A stretch of 44,140 bases of DNA. It comes from Desulfobacteraceae bacterium (GTDB lineage Bacteria > Desulfobacterota > Desulfobacteria > Desulfobacterales > SURF-7). The position numbers and the translations under genes were made by a program. Shown here piece by piece: positions 24,860 to 35,800 of this stretch (position 1 is its first letter; each line of letters begins with the position of its first letter). The notes under the pieces are model-generated. The model was not told the DNA's origin. It saw only the letters and a program-made list of their open reading frames with translations, and made no database searches. The DNA is taken from NCBI GenBank assembly GCA_003599865.1, contig QZKS01000046.1:1-44140 (forward strand), given 5' to 3'.

Positions 24860-26866
24860 ATGATTATACCCAACACCAATACCGAAAACCAGCTGCACCT
24901 TGCCAACACCGAACTGAGCAGGCAGATCGCCCTGCTGGAAGAAAAACTGCTGGAAAAAGAGAGGACCGGAGAGGCCCTGAAGGATTCCGAGAAGCGCTAC
25001 CGAAGGCTTTTTGAATCCGCCAAGGACGGCATCCTGATTCTGGATGCCGATACCGGCAAGGTGGTCGATGTCAATCCGTTCCTGCTGAAGCTCCTCGGTT
25101 ATTCCTACGACGCGATATATGGCAAATATATCTGGGAACTCGGTGTGTTTAAGGATATCGCCGCATCCAAGGACGCTTTCAGAGCCCTACAAACCAACGA
25201 TTATATTCGCTACGATGACCTGCCGCTGGAAACCATGGACGGGCATCCCATTGCCGTGGAGTTTGTCAGCAATGTGTACCTGGTGGACCACAGTACGGTG
25301 ATTCAATGCAATATCCGCGACATCACCGCGCGCAAGCGGACCGACGCCGAACGCAAGCAATTGATGGCGGCTATCGAGCAGACCGGGGAAACCATTATCA
25401 TGACCGATGCCAAGGGGATCATCCAGTTCGTAAATCCTGCCTTCGTGCGAACGACGGGCTATTCCCGGGAAGAGGTTCTTGGCCGGAATCCGAACATTCT
25501 CAAGAGCGGCAAGCAGGATGACGTCTTTTACCGCAACCTCTGGGAGACTATCTCGGACGGAAGAATCTGGACGGGTCTCATGGTCAACAAACGCAAGGAC
25601 GGGAGTTTGTACACCGACGAGACGACGATTTCACCGGTTCGCGATCCTTCGGGCCGGATCACCAGCTACGTGGCGGTCATACGGGATATTACCGATAATC
25701 TCCGACTGGCGGCCCAGCTTCAGCAGGCCCAGAAAATGGAATCCATTGGCCGATTGGCGGGCGGCGTGGCACATGACTTCAACAATATGTTGTCGATCAT
25801 TATGGGCCGCGCGGAGCTGGCCATGATGAAGCTGTCGCCATCCGACCGGGTCTACAATGACCTCCGCGAGATCGAGGCTGCCGGCAGGCGCTCCGCAAAT
25901 CTCACGCATCAGCTTCTGGCCTTCGCCCGTAAGGAGACCATCGCGCCCATTATCCTGAATCTCAACAGCGTGACGGGAAACATGCTCAAAATGTTGCGGC
26001 GAATGATCGGTGAGGACATCGACATTGTCTGGAAGCCTTCCATAGACCCATGGCCGGTAAAAATGGATCCATCCCAAATCGATCAACTACTGGCCAATCT
26101 GGTGGTCAACGCCCGGGACGCTATAAAGGGCGTGGGCAAGGTCATCATCGAGACGAAGAATATGGTGCTGGATGACGGTTTTTGCTCGGTTCATGCCGAT
26201 TTTATTCCCGGACACTACATACAACTGGCAGTCAGCGACAGTGGCTGCGGCATGGATAAGGAAATTCTGGCGAATATCTTCGAACCCTTTTTTACAACCA
26301 AACCCATGGGTCAGGGTACGGGACTCGGCCTTGCCACGGTTTACGGCATCGTCAGACAGAACAACGGTTTCATTAATGTCTACAGCGAACCGGACGAAGG
26401 AACGACCTTTCGGATGTATTTTCCTCGATATAGGGGGAAATCCGCGGTCGCTTTAACGGAAACGGCCACGGAAGCGGCGATAGGCGGTTCGGAGAAGGTG
26501 CTGCTGGTCGAGGATGAACCGGCGATTCTGAAGATGACCGAAACAATGCTCCAAAAATTAGGGTACACCATCCTGACCGCAAGGTCACCGGGCGAGGCGA
26601 TCCGGATCCATGAAGAGTGCGTCGGAGAGATTCATCTGCTGATAACCGACGTGGTAATGCCCGATATGAACGGCCGCGATCTCGCCAAGCGCCTGCTTGC
26701 AGGCCATCCGAACCTGAAACATTTGTTCATGTCGGGCTTCACGGCCGATATCATCGCTCGCCACGGCATTTTTGATGCGGGGCTGCATTTCATCCAGAAG
26801 CCTTTCTCCCTGAAAGAATTGGCCGTCAAAGTCAGAGAAGCCCTTGGGGATGTAAAAGTGCACTGA
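24860..26866 (+). CDS. PAS-PAS hybrid sensor histidine kinase with receiver
   Basis: A 668-aa soluble hybrid kinase. A coiled coil covers about residues 10-45. PAS domains cover about 45-158 and 165-280 (the latter with TGYSREEVLGRNPNILKSG). HisKA carries His305 (GGVAHDFNNML). The ATPase domain has NLVVNARDAI, SDSGCGM and GQGTGLGLATV. The receiver covers about 546-665 with Asp597 (LITDVVMPD) and Lys in FIQKPFS. All catalytic residues are present. Ribosome site weak. The cyclic glucan synthase gene follows after 168 bases in the same direction, so the kinase may report on, or be transcribed with, glucan synthesis (inference). Confidence 0.93.
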   Translation: MIIPNTNTENQLHLANTELSRQIALLEEKLLEKERTGEALKDSEKRYRRLFESAKDGILILDADTGKVVDVNPFLLKLLGYSYDAIYGKYIWELGVFKDIAASKDAFRALQTNDYIRYDDLPLETMDGHPIAVEFVSNVYLVDHSTVIQCNIRDITARKRTDAERKQLMAAIEQTGETIIMTDAKGIIQFVNPAFVRTTGYSREEVLGRNPNILKSGKQDDVFYRNLWETISDGRIWTGLMVNKRKDGSLYTDETTISPVRDPSGRITSYVAVIRDITDNLRLAAQLQQAQKMESIGRLAGGVAHDFNNMLSIIMGRAELAMMKLSPSDRVYNDLREIEAAGRRSANLTHQLLAFARKETIAPIILNLNSVTGNMLKMLRRMIGEDIDIVWKPSIDPWPVKMDPSQIDQLLANLVVNARDAIKGVGKVIIETKNMVLDDGFCSVHADFIPGHYIQLAVSDSGCGMDKEILANIFEPFFTTKPMGQGTGLGLATVYGIVRQNNGFINVYSEPDEGTTFRMYFPRYRGKSAVALTETATEAAIGGSEKVLLVEDEPAILKMTETMLQKLGYTILTARSPGEAIRIHEECVGEIHLLITDVVMPDMNGRDLAKRLLAGHPNLKHLFMSGFTADIIARHGIFDAGLHFIQKPFSLKELAVKVREALGDVKVH

Positions 26867-27034
26867 ATGAACAGCCATTTCAAGAATGCCCCGATGTCAA
26901 CCGGCGGAATCGATTTTCAGAAGCGTATTCCAAGGACCGGATAAGCGATTACAACAATGACCTGCCCGTAAATAGACGGGAAGTCCGTATGCTGTTCACG
27001 ATGTATGGCATGTCCTATGAAGGAGGCACAAATC

Positions 27035-30000
27035 TTGACGTCAATTTTTCGAACCATACGCCATTGGAAGGCCTATATCAGTCGAAGCGGCCTGAAAAAA
27101 GACTACCAAGGCGAAGAGCCGCCGCTGCGGTCGGAACTGTTCAGCAGTGAGCAGATGGCGCGGCACGGCAAGGTTCTGGCGCACTCACACCAGCTGAGTT
27201 CACAACATGCCCCGGATAGACTTTTGAAGCGTCTTTCCGAGAATGAAAGCGTCCTGATCGAAGTCCGCAATCTACTGACGGAGGCGGTTAAGGCCAACTG
27301 CCGGATTGCACCGGCCGGGGAATGGCTGCTCGACAACTATTATCTGATTGAGGAACAGATTCGTATGGCCCGGCGGCATTTACCGAAGGGCTACAGCCGC
27401 GAACTGCCTCGCTTGAAGAACGGTCCATCGGTCTGGGTTCCCCGTGTGTATGATATCGCGCTGGAGATCGTTTCGCATGGCGATGGCCGTGTGGATCCGG
27501 AAAACCTCCAAGGTTTCGTTGCCGCCTACCAGTCGGTGACGTTCCTGAAACTCGGCGAATTATGGGCTATCCCCATCATGCTGCGCCTCGCCCTGATCGA
27601 GAATCTTCGACGGGTTGCCGCCCGGATCGCTGCCGACAGGATGGATCGAAATCTCGCCAACTATTGGGCCGACCTGATGACGGAAACCGCCGAGAAGGAC
27701 CCGGGGAATCTGATTCTGACCGTGGCCGACATGGCGCGGTCGGATCCCCCGATGTCCAGTGCTTTTGTTGCGGAGTTTTCACGCCGGTTGCAGGGTCCCG
27801 GTTCCGCTCCGGCCCTGCCGCTAACCTGGATTGAACAGCGGCTGTCCGATTCCGGTATGTCCATTGAGCAACAGGTGCGTTCCGAGAGCCAGCAACAGGC
27901 CGCAGATCAGGTTTCCATGAGCAACAGCATCGGCAGCCTCCGGTTCCTGGGTGCAATGGATTGGCGTGAGTTCGTTGAGACGATGAGCATTATCGAGCTG
28001 ACCCTGCTGGAAGATCCCGTAAATATCTATGCCAAGATGGATTTTGCCACCCGTGACCGCTACCGCCGTGTTGTGGAAAAAATTGCGAAAAGCTGTCCTC
28101 TGTCCGAAAAAGAAGTGGCGGACATGGCGCTCCGGCTGGCGAATGAAGCCGCTGCCCAAAAAGGCAACGACAGTCGTGAGGCGCACATCGGTTTCTACCT
28201 GATCGACAAGGGATCGGTCCGGCTCCATCATTCGGCGAAGGTGAGATTGTCGTTCGCAGGCGCTCTGTGCAAGGCAGGCCGTCAATTTCCCATGCTGTTT
28301 TATTGCGGCGCCATCCTGTTGATAACGGTCATGATCGCCGGATATTTTACGGCAATGTCCTATGCCGGTGGGATGCATGGCTGGATGCTCGGGCTGTTTG
28401 GGTTTCTCACGCTGTTATGCGCCGGCCAACCGGCGGTAGCCATGGCAAACCGGCTGGCAACATTGCTGACGTCACCACGCCTGTTACCGTGTATGGATTT
28501 TTCCAAGGGAATCCCACGGGAATCACGCACGTTGGCAGTGATCCCGACGATACTCGCAAACCCCCGGAGTGTCGAGGATCTGGCCGAGGCCCTGGAGGTC
28601 AGCTTCCTGGCCAATCGGGACGAGTACCTCCACTTTGGTCTGCTGACGGATTTCCAGGACGCAACCGGGGAAACGCTTCCGGAGGACGAATCTTTGTTGC
28701 GGCTGGTTCAAAAAAGAATCCGGGAGCTGAACGAAAAACACAATGACCGGAAAACCGGCAGGTTTTTCCTTTTTCATCGTCCCCGCCGCTGGAATCCTCA
28801 GGAAAAAATCTGGATGGGTTACGAGCGGAAGCGGGGAAAGCTGGCGGATTTGAATGCTCTTCTGCGCGGCGATGCAGGGGATCGTTTCTCTCTCATTGAC
28901 GGGGACACCGCCGTATTGCCGGAGGTGAAGTATGTGATCACCCTGGATACGGATACCCAGCTTCCCCGGGACTCGGCATGGCAGATGGTTGGAGCCATGG
29001 CCCATCCGCTGAATCAGGCGCACTACAACGAAGGCCGGCAGCGGATTGATGAGGGTTACGGTATCCTTCAACCCCGGGTGGCTGTCAGTCTGCCGGAAAT
29101 AAATCAGTCTCGATATGCGCGGTTATGCGGGAGTGAGCCGGGCATCGACCCCTATACCCGTGCGGTCTCGGATGTATATCAGGACCTGTTCGGTGAGGGC
29201 TCATACATCGGCAAGGGGATTTATGATGTCGATGCGTTTGAGCAGGCACTGAAGGATCGTCTTCCCGAAAACCTGATTCTCAGTCATGACCTTGTGGAGG
29301 GTTGCTATGCACGGTCCGGGCTGCTCAGCAATGTGCTGTTGTACGAGGAATATCCATCCCGCTATAGTATAGACATGAGCCGTCGGCACCGCTGGATTCG
29401 CGGGGATTGGCAAATTGCCGGCTGGCTGCTGTCCAGCGTTCCCGGTCTCGATGGCCGCCGCAGGAAAAATCCGATCTCCGTTTTGTCCCGATGGAAAATT
29501 TTCGATAATCTTCGCCGCAGTCTCGTGCCGGCAGCCTTGACCGTTTTGTTGCTCTTCGGCTGGACGGTCCTTTCCCCTGCCTGGTTATGGACCCTCATGG
29601 TGATCGGAATCATCCTGGTCCCGACCGGATTGGCGTTGCTTATGGATTTGTTCCGGAAACCGGACGATATGCTTCTGGGGCAGCATCTTGCGGAGACGCT
29701 GCGCACGACCGGCCTGCATTGCACCCAGGCCGTCTTTTCCCTTACGTGTCTCCCCTATGAGGCCTACTCCGATCTGGATGCGACTGTATCCTCAGTCTTA
29801 CGGATGTGGATTACCCGCAAACGGCTTCTGGAGTGGAATCCGCAAAAAGACGCGGATCACCAGAACCGTACGGACCTCGCCGCATCCTTTCGGACAATGT
29901 GGTTTGCGCCTTTTCTGGCCGTTATCGTGGGGAGTTATCTGAGCATTACCATGGCGATGGACGTGCTGATCGCGGCCGGTCCCATCCTGGTCCTCTGGTT

Positions 30001-33000
30001 CGCTTCCCCCGCCATCACCTGGTGGATCAGCCTGCCGATCCCTCGCCGTTGTGAAAAACTGACAAGCGATCAGACCCTTTTCTTACGAAAATTGTCCCGA
30101 AAAACCTGGGCGTTCTTCGAAACGTTCATCGGTCCGGAGGATCATTGGCTGCCGCCGGATAACCATCAGAAACATCCCGTTCCCGTAACCGCGCACCGCA
30201 CCTCGCCCACCAATATAGGGCTTGCCCTGCTGGCGAATTTGTCCGCGTACGACTTCGGGTATATCCCGGCCGGACAGCTTATTGAACGCACCGCGAAGAC
30301 GTTCCACACCATGGAAGCCCTGGAACGAAACCGGGGCCACTTCTACAACTGGTATGACACCCAATCCCTCAAGCCGCTGCAACCCCTCTACATTTCGTCG
30401 GTGGACAGCGGAAACCTGACGGGACATCTGCTGACGCTACAGCCGGGTCTGCTCGAAATCGTCGATCACAAAATCCTGGGAAAACGTGTTTTCGAGGGGC
30501 TTAGCGATACCCTTGAGATTGTCGCGAATGCCGCGGCCGCCGTTCCGGAAAAAACCGCTCGGGATCGACTTGCCCGGCTTCAGCAGGATATCGCATCCGC
30601 GGTCCGTTCCAATCCCGGTACAATCAAGGCTGCGCTATCCTGGCTTGAGCGGTTGGCCGTTTCCGCCGCTGAGCTGGTCGCCGGGATAGAAGCTTTTGAA
30701 GCCGATCCCGAAAGCCCCTTTAGATGGTGGGCCAATGCGTTTGCCGGTCAATGCCGGGACGCCGTCGATGAACTGATTTTTCTCGCTCCATGGACGAAAT
30801 TCATTTCTTCCCGGGACAGCCTTGGCGGCTCTTTCGATCTCGACCGGATCCCGACACTGCGTGAATTGTCGGAACAGAAAGTGAAATTTTCGCCGTCCCT
30901 TTTGCAGCAACCGGATTCTTCCATGTCTCCTGAGAAAAAAGCCCGATTGGATGAGCTCCAAGGTCTCATCACGACGGCTGTCCGGCGCGCCGCGGACAGG
31001 ATCGCGACCATCGAGCATCTCGCATTGCAATGCGGCGCATTCGCGCAAATGGACTATGACTTCCTGTTCAATGATAAGATTCATCTTCTGGCCATCGGTT
31101 ACAATGTAGGTGAACTCAAACAGGATGCAAGTTACTATGATCTTCTGGCTTCCGAGGCGAGGTTTGCCACTTTCGTAGGAATTGCCCAGGGGAAATTACC
31201 GCAGGAGAGCTGGTTCGCCATGGGACGTCTGCTCACGGTTGCCGGTGGAGAACCGATTCTCCTTTCGTGGAGCGGTTCCATGTTCGAATACCTGATGCCG
31301 ATGCTGGTGATGCCGACTTACGAATACACACTGCTCCACCAGACCTGTAAAGCGGCCGTGGCCCGGCAAATCGATTATGGGAAAAAGCGCGCCCTGCCGT
31401 GGGGTGTATCGGAATGTGGTTACAATGCCATCGATGTGCATCTCAATTACCAATACCGGGCCTTCGGCGTTCCCGGTCTGGGACTGAAACGAGGACTCGC
31501 CGAGGATCTCGTGATTGCGCCCTATGCTTCGGCGCTGGCACTGATGATTGCCCCCGGGGAGGCCTGCCGGAACCTCGAGAGGCTTGCTGCGGAAGGGCTG
31601 GAAACCCGTTACGGCTTCTACGAAGCCATCGACTATACCCCATCACGTCTGCCACGTGGGAAATCGAGTGTCATGATTCAATCTTTCATGGCCCATCACC
31701 AGGGGATGACGATTCTATCCCTGGCCCATCTGCTACTGGAACAACCGATGCAAAAACGCTTCGAGTCCATCCCCATATTCCAGGCGACCATGCTGTTGCT
31801 CCAGGAGCGAATCCCCAAGGATACGGCCTTCTATGCCCATACCACGGAGATCTCGGAGCACCATGGGGCTTTCAACGTTTCAGATTCACCCATTCGTGTT
31901 TTCAGCAGTCCCGATACGCCGAACCCGGAAGTGCAGTTGCTCACGAACGGGAGATACCATGTGATGGTCACCAACGCCGGCGGGGGATACAGTCGCTGGA
32001 ATAACCTGGCCATCACACGCTGGCGGGAAGACGGGACCTGTGACAACTGGGGCTCCTTCTGCTATATCAGCGATGTGACGAGCGGAGAATTCTGGTCCGC
32101 TGCCTATCAACCGACCCTCAAACGATGGAAGCATTCTGAAGCCATCTTCTCGGAAGGCCGGGCGGAGTTTCGCGGGAAAAACCATGACTATGACACCCAC
32201 ACCGAAATTGCCGTTTCTCCCGAGGATGATATCGAGCTGCGCCGAGTCCGCATCACCAACCGTACCCGCACCCGGCGCGCGCTGGATGTTACCAGTTATG
32301 CGGAAGTGGTTCTGGCGCCTCCCGCCTCGGACGCACTCCATCCGGCATTCAGCAATCTGTTCGTACAGACCGAGATCATCCATGGACAACGAGCCATTCT
32401 CTGCACTCGCCGGCCCCGTTCCGAAGGCGATCAACCCCCCTGGATGCTGCACCTGATGGTTGCGCATGGGGCGGAAATCGGAGAAATCTCCTATGAGACC
32501 GATCGCATGCAGTTCATCGGCCGCGGCAACTCCGTCGTTAATCCACAGGCCCTGAGCGGCAGGGCTGATTATTATACGGGAGCGCTCTCAGGCCGGGAAG
32601 GCTCCGTGCTCGATCCGATTGTCGCCATCCGTTATCGGATAACGCTTGCTCCCGAGCAATCGGTAACGATAAACATTGTATCGGGCATCACCGAAACCCG
32701 CGATGCCGCCTTACGCCTTGTGGAAAAATATCAGGATCGACGTCTGGCGGATCGTGTTTTCGATCTGGTTTGGACGCATGGACAGGTACTGCTGCGTCAA
32801 TTGAATTCCTCGGAAGCCGACGCCCAACTGTATGGCCGCCTTGCCGGTTCAATCATATACGCCAATGCTTCGCTTCGCGCCGACACGAGCATCCTTATCA
32901 AGAACTTTCGAGGACAATCCGGTCTCTGGGGATACGCCATATCCGGCGATCTGCCGATTGTATTGCTTCAGATCGAAGATCCGCTCCATATCAATCTGGT

Positions 33001-35779
33001 GCGTCAGCTCATACAAGCACACGCCTACTGGCGTTTGAAGGGAATTTTGGTGGATCTGATCATCTGGAACGATGATCACAGCGGTTACCGGCAGCTTCTT
33101 CACGACCGGATCATGGGACTGATCAGCGCAAGCACGGAAGCCGGCCTGACAAACCAGCCGGGCGGCATTTTCGTAAGACCTGCCGACCAGATATCGGAGG
33201 AAGACCGCATCCTGATACAGACAGTCGCCCGCGTCGTCATCACCGACAGGAGAGGAACCCTGGAAGAGCAGATCAACCGGCGCGGTTTCATGGAACCTGT
33301 CACACCGCTCCTTACCCCGACCCGAACCCATCGCTCCGAACCACCGGTAACAATTGCCCTGCCTCGCTCCGATCTGACGTTTTTCAATGGAATCGGCGGA
33401 TTTACCCCGGATGGCCGCGAGTATGTCATTACCACCGCTCACGGGCAAATGACTCCGGCGCCCTGGGTGAATGTGCTGGCCAACCCGAACTTCGGCACCG
33501 TCATCTCGGAAAGCGGGTCGGCTTATACCTGGAGCGAGAATGCCCATGAGTTTCGTCTCACGCCTTGGGGGAATGATCCCGTCGGTGATACAAGCGGAGA
33601 GGCGTTTTACATCCGTGATGAAGAGCGCGGACATTTCTGGTCTCCGACACCGCTCCCCCGACGCGGCACCACGCCTTACGTCACCCGCCACGGATTCGGC
33701 TACAGCGTTTTCGAACACACCGAACGCGGTATCCACTCGGAGTTGTGGGTTTACACGGCGCTGGATGCACCGGTCAAATTCATGGCGCTTAAAGTACGAA
33801 ACGAGTCGGGACGATTACGCCGGCTCTCCGCCACCGGATACGTGGAATGGGTGCTTGGCGACCTGCGGGAGAAAACGGCCATGCATGTGATCACCGAAAT
33901 CGATCCGACCAGCGGGGCCGTGTTCGCACGAAATCCCTATAACATGGAATTCTGCGGCCGGGTTGCATTCTTCAACGTGGGTGATACAACCCGCACCGTT
34001 ACCGGTAATCGAACCGAATTCCTGGGCCGCAACGGTACGCTCGGAAATCCGGCGGCCATGCTGCGAACCCGCCTTTCCGGAAAGGTAGGAGCCGCAATGG
34101 ATCCCTGTGCTGCGATCCAGACGGCATTTGAGCTATCCGACCAGCAGGAGCATGAAATCATTTTTATGCTCGGCGTCGGGTGTGACGAAAAAGATGCCGT
34201 GAATCTGGTCAACCGCTTCCGGGGACCATCCGCCGCGCATGGCGCGCTGGAAGCGGTATGGCGACACTGGACGCACACCCTTGGGGCCGTGCATGTGGAA
34301 ACACCCGACCGGTCTCTCAACCTGCTGGCCAACGGCTGGCTCCTGTACCAGACCCTGACGTGCCGCCTCTGGGCGAGAAGCGCAACCTACCAGTCCGGAG
34401 GCGCATTCGGATTTCGCGATCAGCTGCAGGACGTGATGGCACTCACTCATGCCATGCCGCATCTCGTGCGCGAGCACCTTCTTCTGTGCGCTGCTCATCA
34501 ATTCGTGGATGGCGATGTTCAGCATTGGTGGCACCCCCCAACGGGCCGGGGAGTGCGCACTCACTGTTCGGACGATTATCTCTGGCTGCCGCTCACCACG
34601 TGCCGCTATGTCCTTGTCACCGGAGACACGGGCGTTCTGGATGAGACCGTCCACTTCCTCCAGGGCCGACCGGTAAACGCGGATGAGGACTCTTATTATG
34701 ATTTGCCCGGACGTTCCGAAGAGACGGCGAATCTTTACGAACATTGCGTCCGCGCCATTCTTTACGGCCTCAAGTTCGGCGAGCACGGTCTGCCGCTCAT
34801 CGGTTCCGGGGACTGGAACGACGGCATGAATACAGTGGGCGAACAAGGCAGGGGCGAAAGTGTCTGGTTGGGTTTCTTCCTTTATGAAGTGCTCATGCAA
34901 TTCATGGAAGTCGCCCGCAGGCGAAACGACCCGGCCTTTGTCGAACGTTGTGGGAAGGAGGCGGACCGACTGCGACAAAATATCGACCGGAACGCCTGGG
35001 ATGGAGCGTGGTACCGACGTGCCTACTTTGATGACGGTTCGCCGTTGGGATCATGGGTTAACCCCGAATGCCGGATTGATTCCATCGCACAGAGTTGGTC
35101 TGTCCTTTCAGGCGCCGGAGATCATGAGCGATCGCGCATGGCCATGGAAGCGCTGGATGAGCACCTCGTTCGACGCGAGCATGGGCTGATCCAACTGCTG
35201 GATCCTCCCTTCGACAAATCGGCACTGAATCCCGGCTATATCAAAGGCTACCTCCCGGGAGTCCGGGAAAACGGTGGTCAATACACGCACGCCGCCATCT
35301 GGGCGGCAATGGCCTTTGCCCGTCTGGGAGACAGCCGGCGCGCATGGGAGCTTTTTACCATGATCAACCCGGTGAACCACGCAAGATCCATCGAGGAAGC
35401 CGAAACCTACAAAGTGGAACCCTACGTCATGGCCGCCGACGTATATGCGGTATCACCCCATATTGGCCGAGGGGGCTGGACATGGTACACAGGCTCGGCC
35501 GCCTGGATGTACCGGCTGATCGTGGAATCACTTCTGGGGCTCAGACTTGAAAAAGATACGCTTCGTTTTGAACCATGCATCCCGGCGGATTGGAAGTCGT
35601 TTAAAGTGCATTACCGGTATCGGGAAACCGTTTACCACATCAACGTCCTGCAATCGCCGGACGTTACAAGCAAAGCCGGCATAAGCGTTGACGGAGTCGC
35701 GCAACACGACCGGACGATTCTTCTTGTGGACGACCGCCGGGAACATATCGTTGAGGTGAGACTACCCCAAAAGACGTGA
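27035..35779 (+). CDS. Cyclic beta-1,2-glucan synthase (NdvB/ChvB-like)
   Basis: A giant inner-membrane enzyme of 2914 aa (ChvB/Cgs about 2830). It builds a UDP-glucose-derived beta-1,2 chain on itself and cyclises it; the product is an osmoregulated periplasmic glucan. Domains in order: an N-terminal region; membrane helices about 415-475; the GT84 transferase with DTDTQLP (about 637) and RRHRWIRGDW (about 780); further helices about 830-865 and 955-1000; a glycoamylase-like domain about 1035-1570; two carbohydrate-binding GT36-associated domains about 1630-1890 and 2120-2390; and a GH94 phosphorylase domain about 2410-2820, with the catalytic Asp in GSGDWNDGMN near 2592. The start: AAGGAGG (27020-27026) lies eight bases before an in-frame TTG at 27035; an ATG 30 bases upstream lacks a site. 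GC-rich relative to its neighbours. No ndvA exporter in view. Confidence 0.93.
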   Translation: MTSIFRTIRHWKAYISRSGLKKDYQGEEPPLRSELFSSEQMARHGKVLAHSHQLSSQHAPDRLLKRLSENESVLIEVRNLLTEAVKANCRIAPAGEWLLDNYYLIEEQIRMARRHLPKGYSRELPRLKNGPSVWVPRVYDIALEIVSHGDGRVDPENLQGFVAAYQSVTFLKLGELWAIPIMLRLALIENLRRVAARIAADRMDRNLANYWADLMTETAEKDPGNLILTVADMARSDPPMSSAFVAEFSRRLQGPGSAPALPLTWIEQRLSDSGMSIEQQVRSESQQQAADQVSMSNSIGSLRFLGAMDWREFVETMSIIELTLLEDPVNIYAKMDFATRDRYRRVVEKIAKSCPLSEKEVADMALRLANEAAAQKGNDSREAHIGFYLIDKGSVRLHHSAKVRLSFAGALCKAGRQFPMLFYCGAILLITVMIAGYFTAMSYAGGMHGWMLGLFGFLTLLCAGQPAVAMANRLATLLTSPRLLPCMDFSKGIPRESRTLAVIPTILANPRSVEDLAEALEVSFLANRDEYLHFGLLTDFQDATGETLPEDESLLRLVQKRIRELNEKHNDRKTGRFFLFHRPRRWNPQEKIWMGYERKRGKLADLNALLRGDAGDRFSLIDGDTAVLPEVKYVITLDTDTQLPRDSAWQMVGAMAHPLNQAHYNEGRQRIDEGYGILQPRVAVSLPEINQSRYARLCGSEPGIDPYTRAVSDVYQDLFGEGSYIGKGIYDVDAFEQALKDRLPENLILSHDLVEGCYARSGLLSNVLLYEEYPSRYSIDMSRRHRWIRGDWQIAGWLLSSVPGLDGRRRKNPISVLSRWKIFDNLRRSLVPAALTVLLLFGWTVLSPAWLWTLMVIGIILVPTGLALLMDLFRKPDDMLLGQHLAETLRTTGLHCTQAVFSLTCLPYEAYSDLDATVSSVLRMWITRKRLLEWNPQKDADHQNRTDLAASFRTMWFAPFLAVIVGSYLSITMAMDVLIAAGPILVLWFASPAITWWISLPIPRRCEKLTSDQTLFLRKLSRKTWAFFETFIGPEDHWLPPDNHQKHPVPVTAHRTSPTNIGLALLANLSAYDFGYIPAGQLIERTAKTFHTMEALERNRGHFYNWYDTQSLKPLQPLYISSVDSGNLTGHLLTLQPGLLEIVDHKILGKRVFEGLSDTLEIVANAAAAVPEKTARDRLARLQQDIASAVRSNPGTIKAALSWLERLAVSAAELVAGIEAFEADPESPFRWWANAFAGQCRDAVDELIFLAPWTKFISSRDSLGGSFDLDRIPTLRELSEQKVKFSPSLLQQPDSSMSPEKKARLDELQGLITTAVRRAADRIATIEHLALQCGAFAQMDYDFLFNDKIHLLAIGYNVGELKQDASYYDLLASEARFATFVGIAQGKLPQESWFAMGRLLTVAGGEPILLSWSGSMFEYLMPMLVMPTYEYTLLHQTCKAAVARQIDYGKKRALPWGVSECGYNAIDVHLNYQYRAFGVPGLGLKRGLAEDLVIAPYASALALMIAPGEACRNLERLAAEGLETRYGFYEAIDYTPSRLPRGKSSVMIQSFMAHHQGMTILSLAHLLLEQPMQKRFESIPIFQATMLLLQERIPKDTAFYAHTTEISEHHGAFNVSDSPIRVFSSPDTPNPEVQLLTNGRYHVMVTNAGGGYSRWNNLAITRWREDGTCDNWGSFCYISDVTSGEFWSAAYQPTLKRWKHSEAIFSEGRAEFRGKNHDYDTHTEIAVSPEDDIELRRVRITNRTRTRRALDVTSYAEVVLAPPASDALHPAFSNLFVQTEIIHGQRAILCTRRPRSEGDQPPWMLHLMVAHGAEIGEISYETDRMQFIGRGNSVVNPQALSGRADYYTGALSGREGSVLDPIVAIRYRITLAPEQSVTINIVSGITETRDAALRLVEKYQDRRLADRVFDLVWTHGQVLLRQLNSSEADAQLYGRLAGSIIYANASLRADTSILIKNFRGQSGLWGYAISGDLPIVLLQIEDPLHINLVRQLIQAHAYWRLKGILVDLIIWNDDHSGYRQLLHDRIMGLISASTEAGLTNQPGGIFVRPADQISEEDRILIQTVARVVITDRRGTLEEQINRRGFMEPVTPLLTPTRTHRSEPPVTIALPRSDLTFFNGIGGFTPDGREYVITTAHGQMTPAPWVNVLANPNFGTVISESGSAYTWSENAHEFRLTPWGNDPVGDTSGEAFYIRDEERGHFWSPTPLPRRGTTPYVTRHGFGYSVFEHTERGIHSELWVYTALDAPVKFMALKVRNESGRLRRLSATGYVEWVLGDLREKTAMHVITEIDPTSGAVFARNPYNMEFCGRVAFFNVGDTTRTVTGNRTEFLGRNGTLGNPAAMLRTRLSGKVGAAMDPCAAIQTAFELSDQQEHEIIFMLGVGCDEKDAVNLVNRFRGPSAAHGALEAVWRHWTHTLGAVHVETPDRSLNLLANGWLLYQTLTCRLWARSATYQSGGAFGFRDQLQDVMALTHAMPHLVREHLLLCAAHQFVDGDVQHWWHPPTGRGVRTHCSDDYLWLPLTTCRYVLVTGDTGVLDETVHFLQGRPVNADEDSYYDLPGRSEETANLYEHCVRAILYGLKFGEHGLPLIGSGDWNDGMNTVGEQGRGESVWLGFFLYEVLMQFMEVARRRNDPAFVERCGKEADRLRQNIDRNAWDGAWYRRAYFDDGSPLGSWVNPECRIDSIAQSWSVLSGAGDHERSRMAMEALDEHLVRREHGLIQLLDPPFDKSALNPGYIKGYLPGVRENGGQYTHAAIWAAMAFARLGDSRRAWELFTMINPVNHARSIEEAETYKVEPYVMAADVYAVSPHIGRGGWTWYTGSAAWMYRLIVESLLGLRLEKDTLRFEPCIPADWKSFKVHYRYRETVYHINVLQSPDVTSKAGISVDGVAQHDRTILLVDDRREHIVEVRLPQKT

Positions 35780-35800
35780 TTGACAAATTGGGGGCGGTTT

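Noticed and set aside
24787-25014. Alternative 75-codon frame overlapping the hybrid kinase start
   Set aside because: Different frame from a clear coiled-coil/PAS start; composition is Gln/Arg-rich as in shadows.
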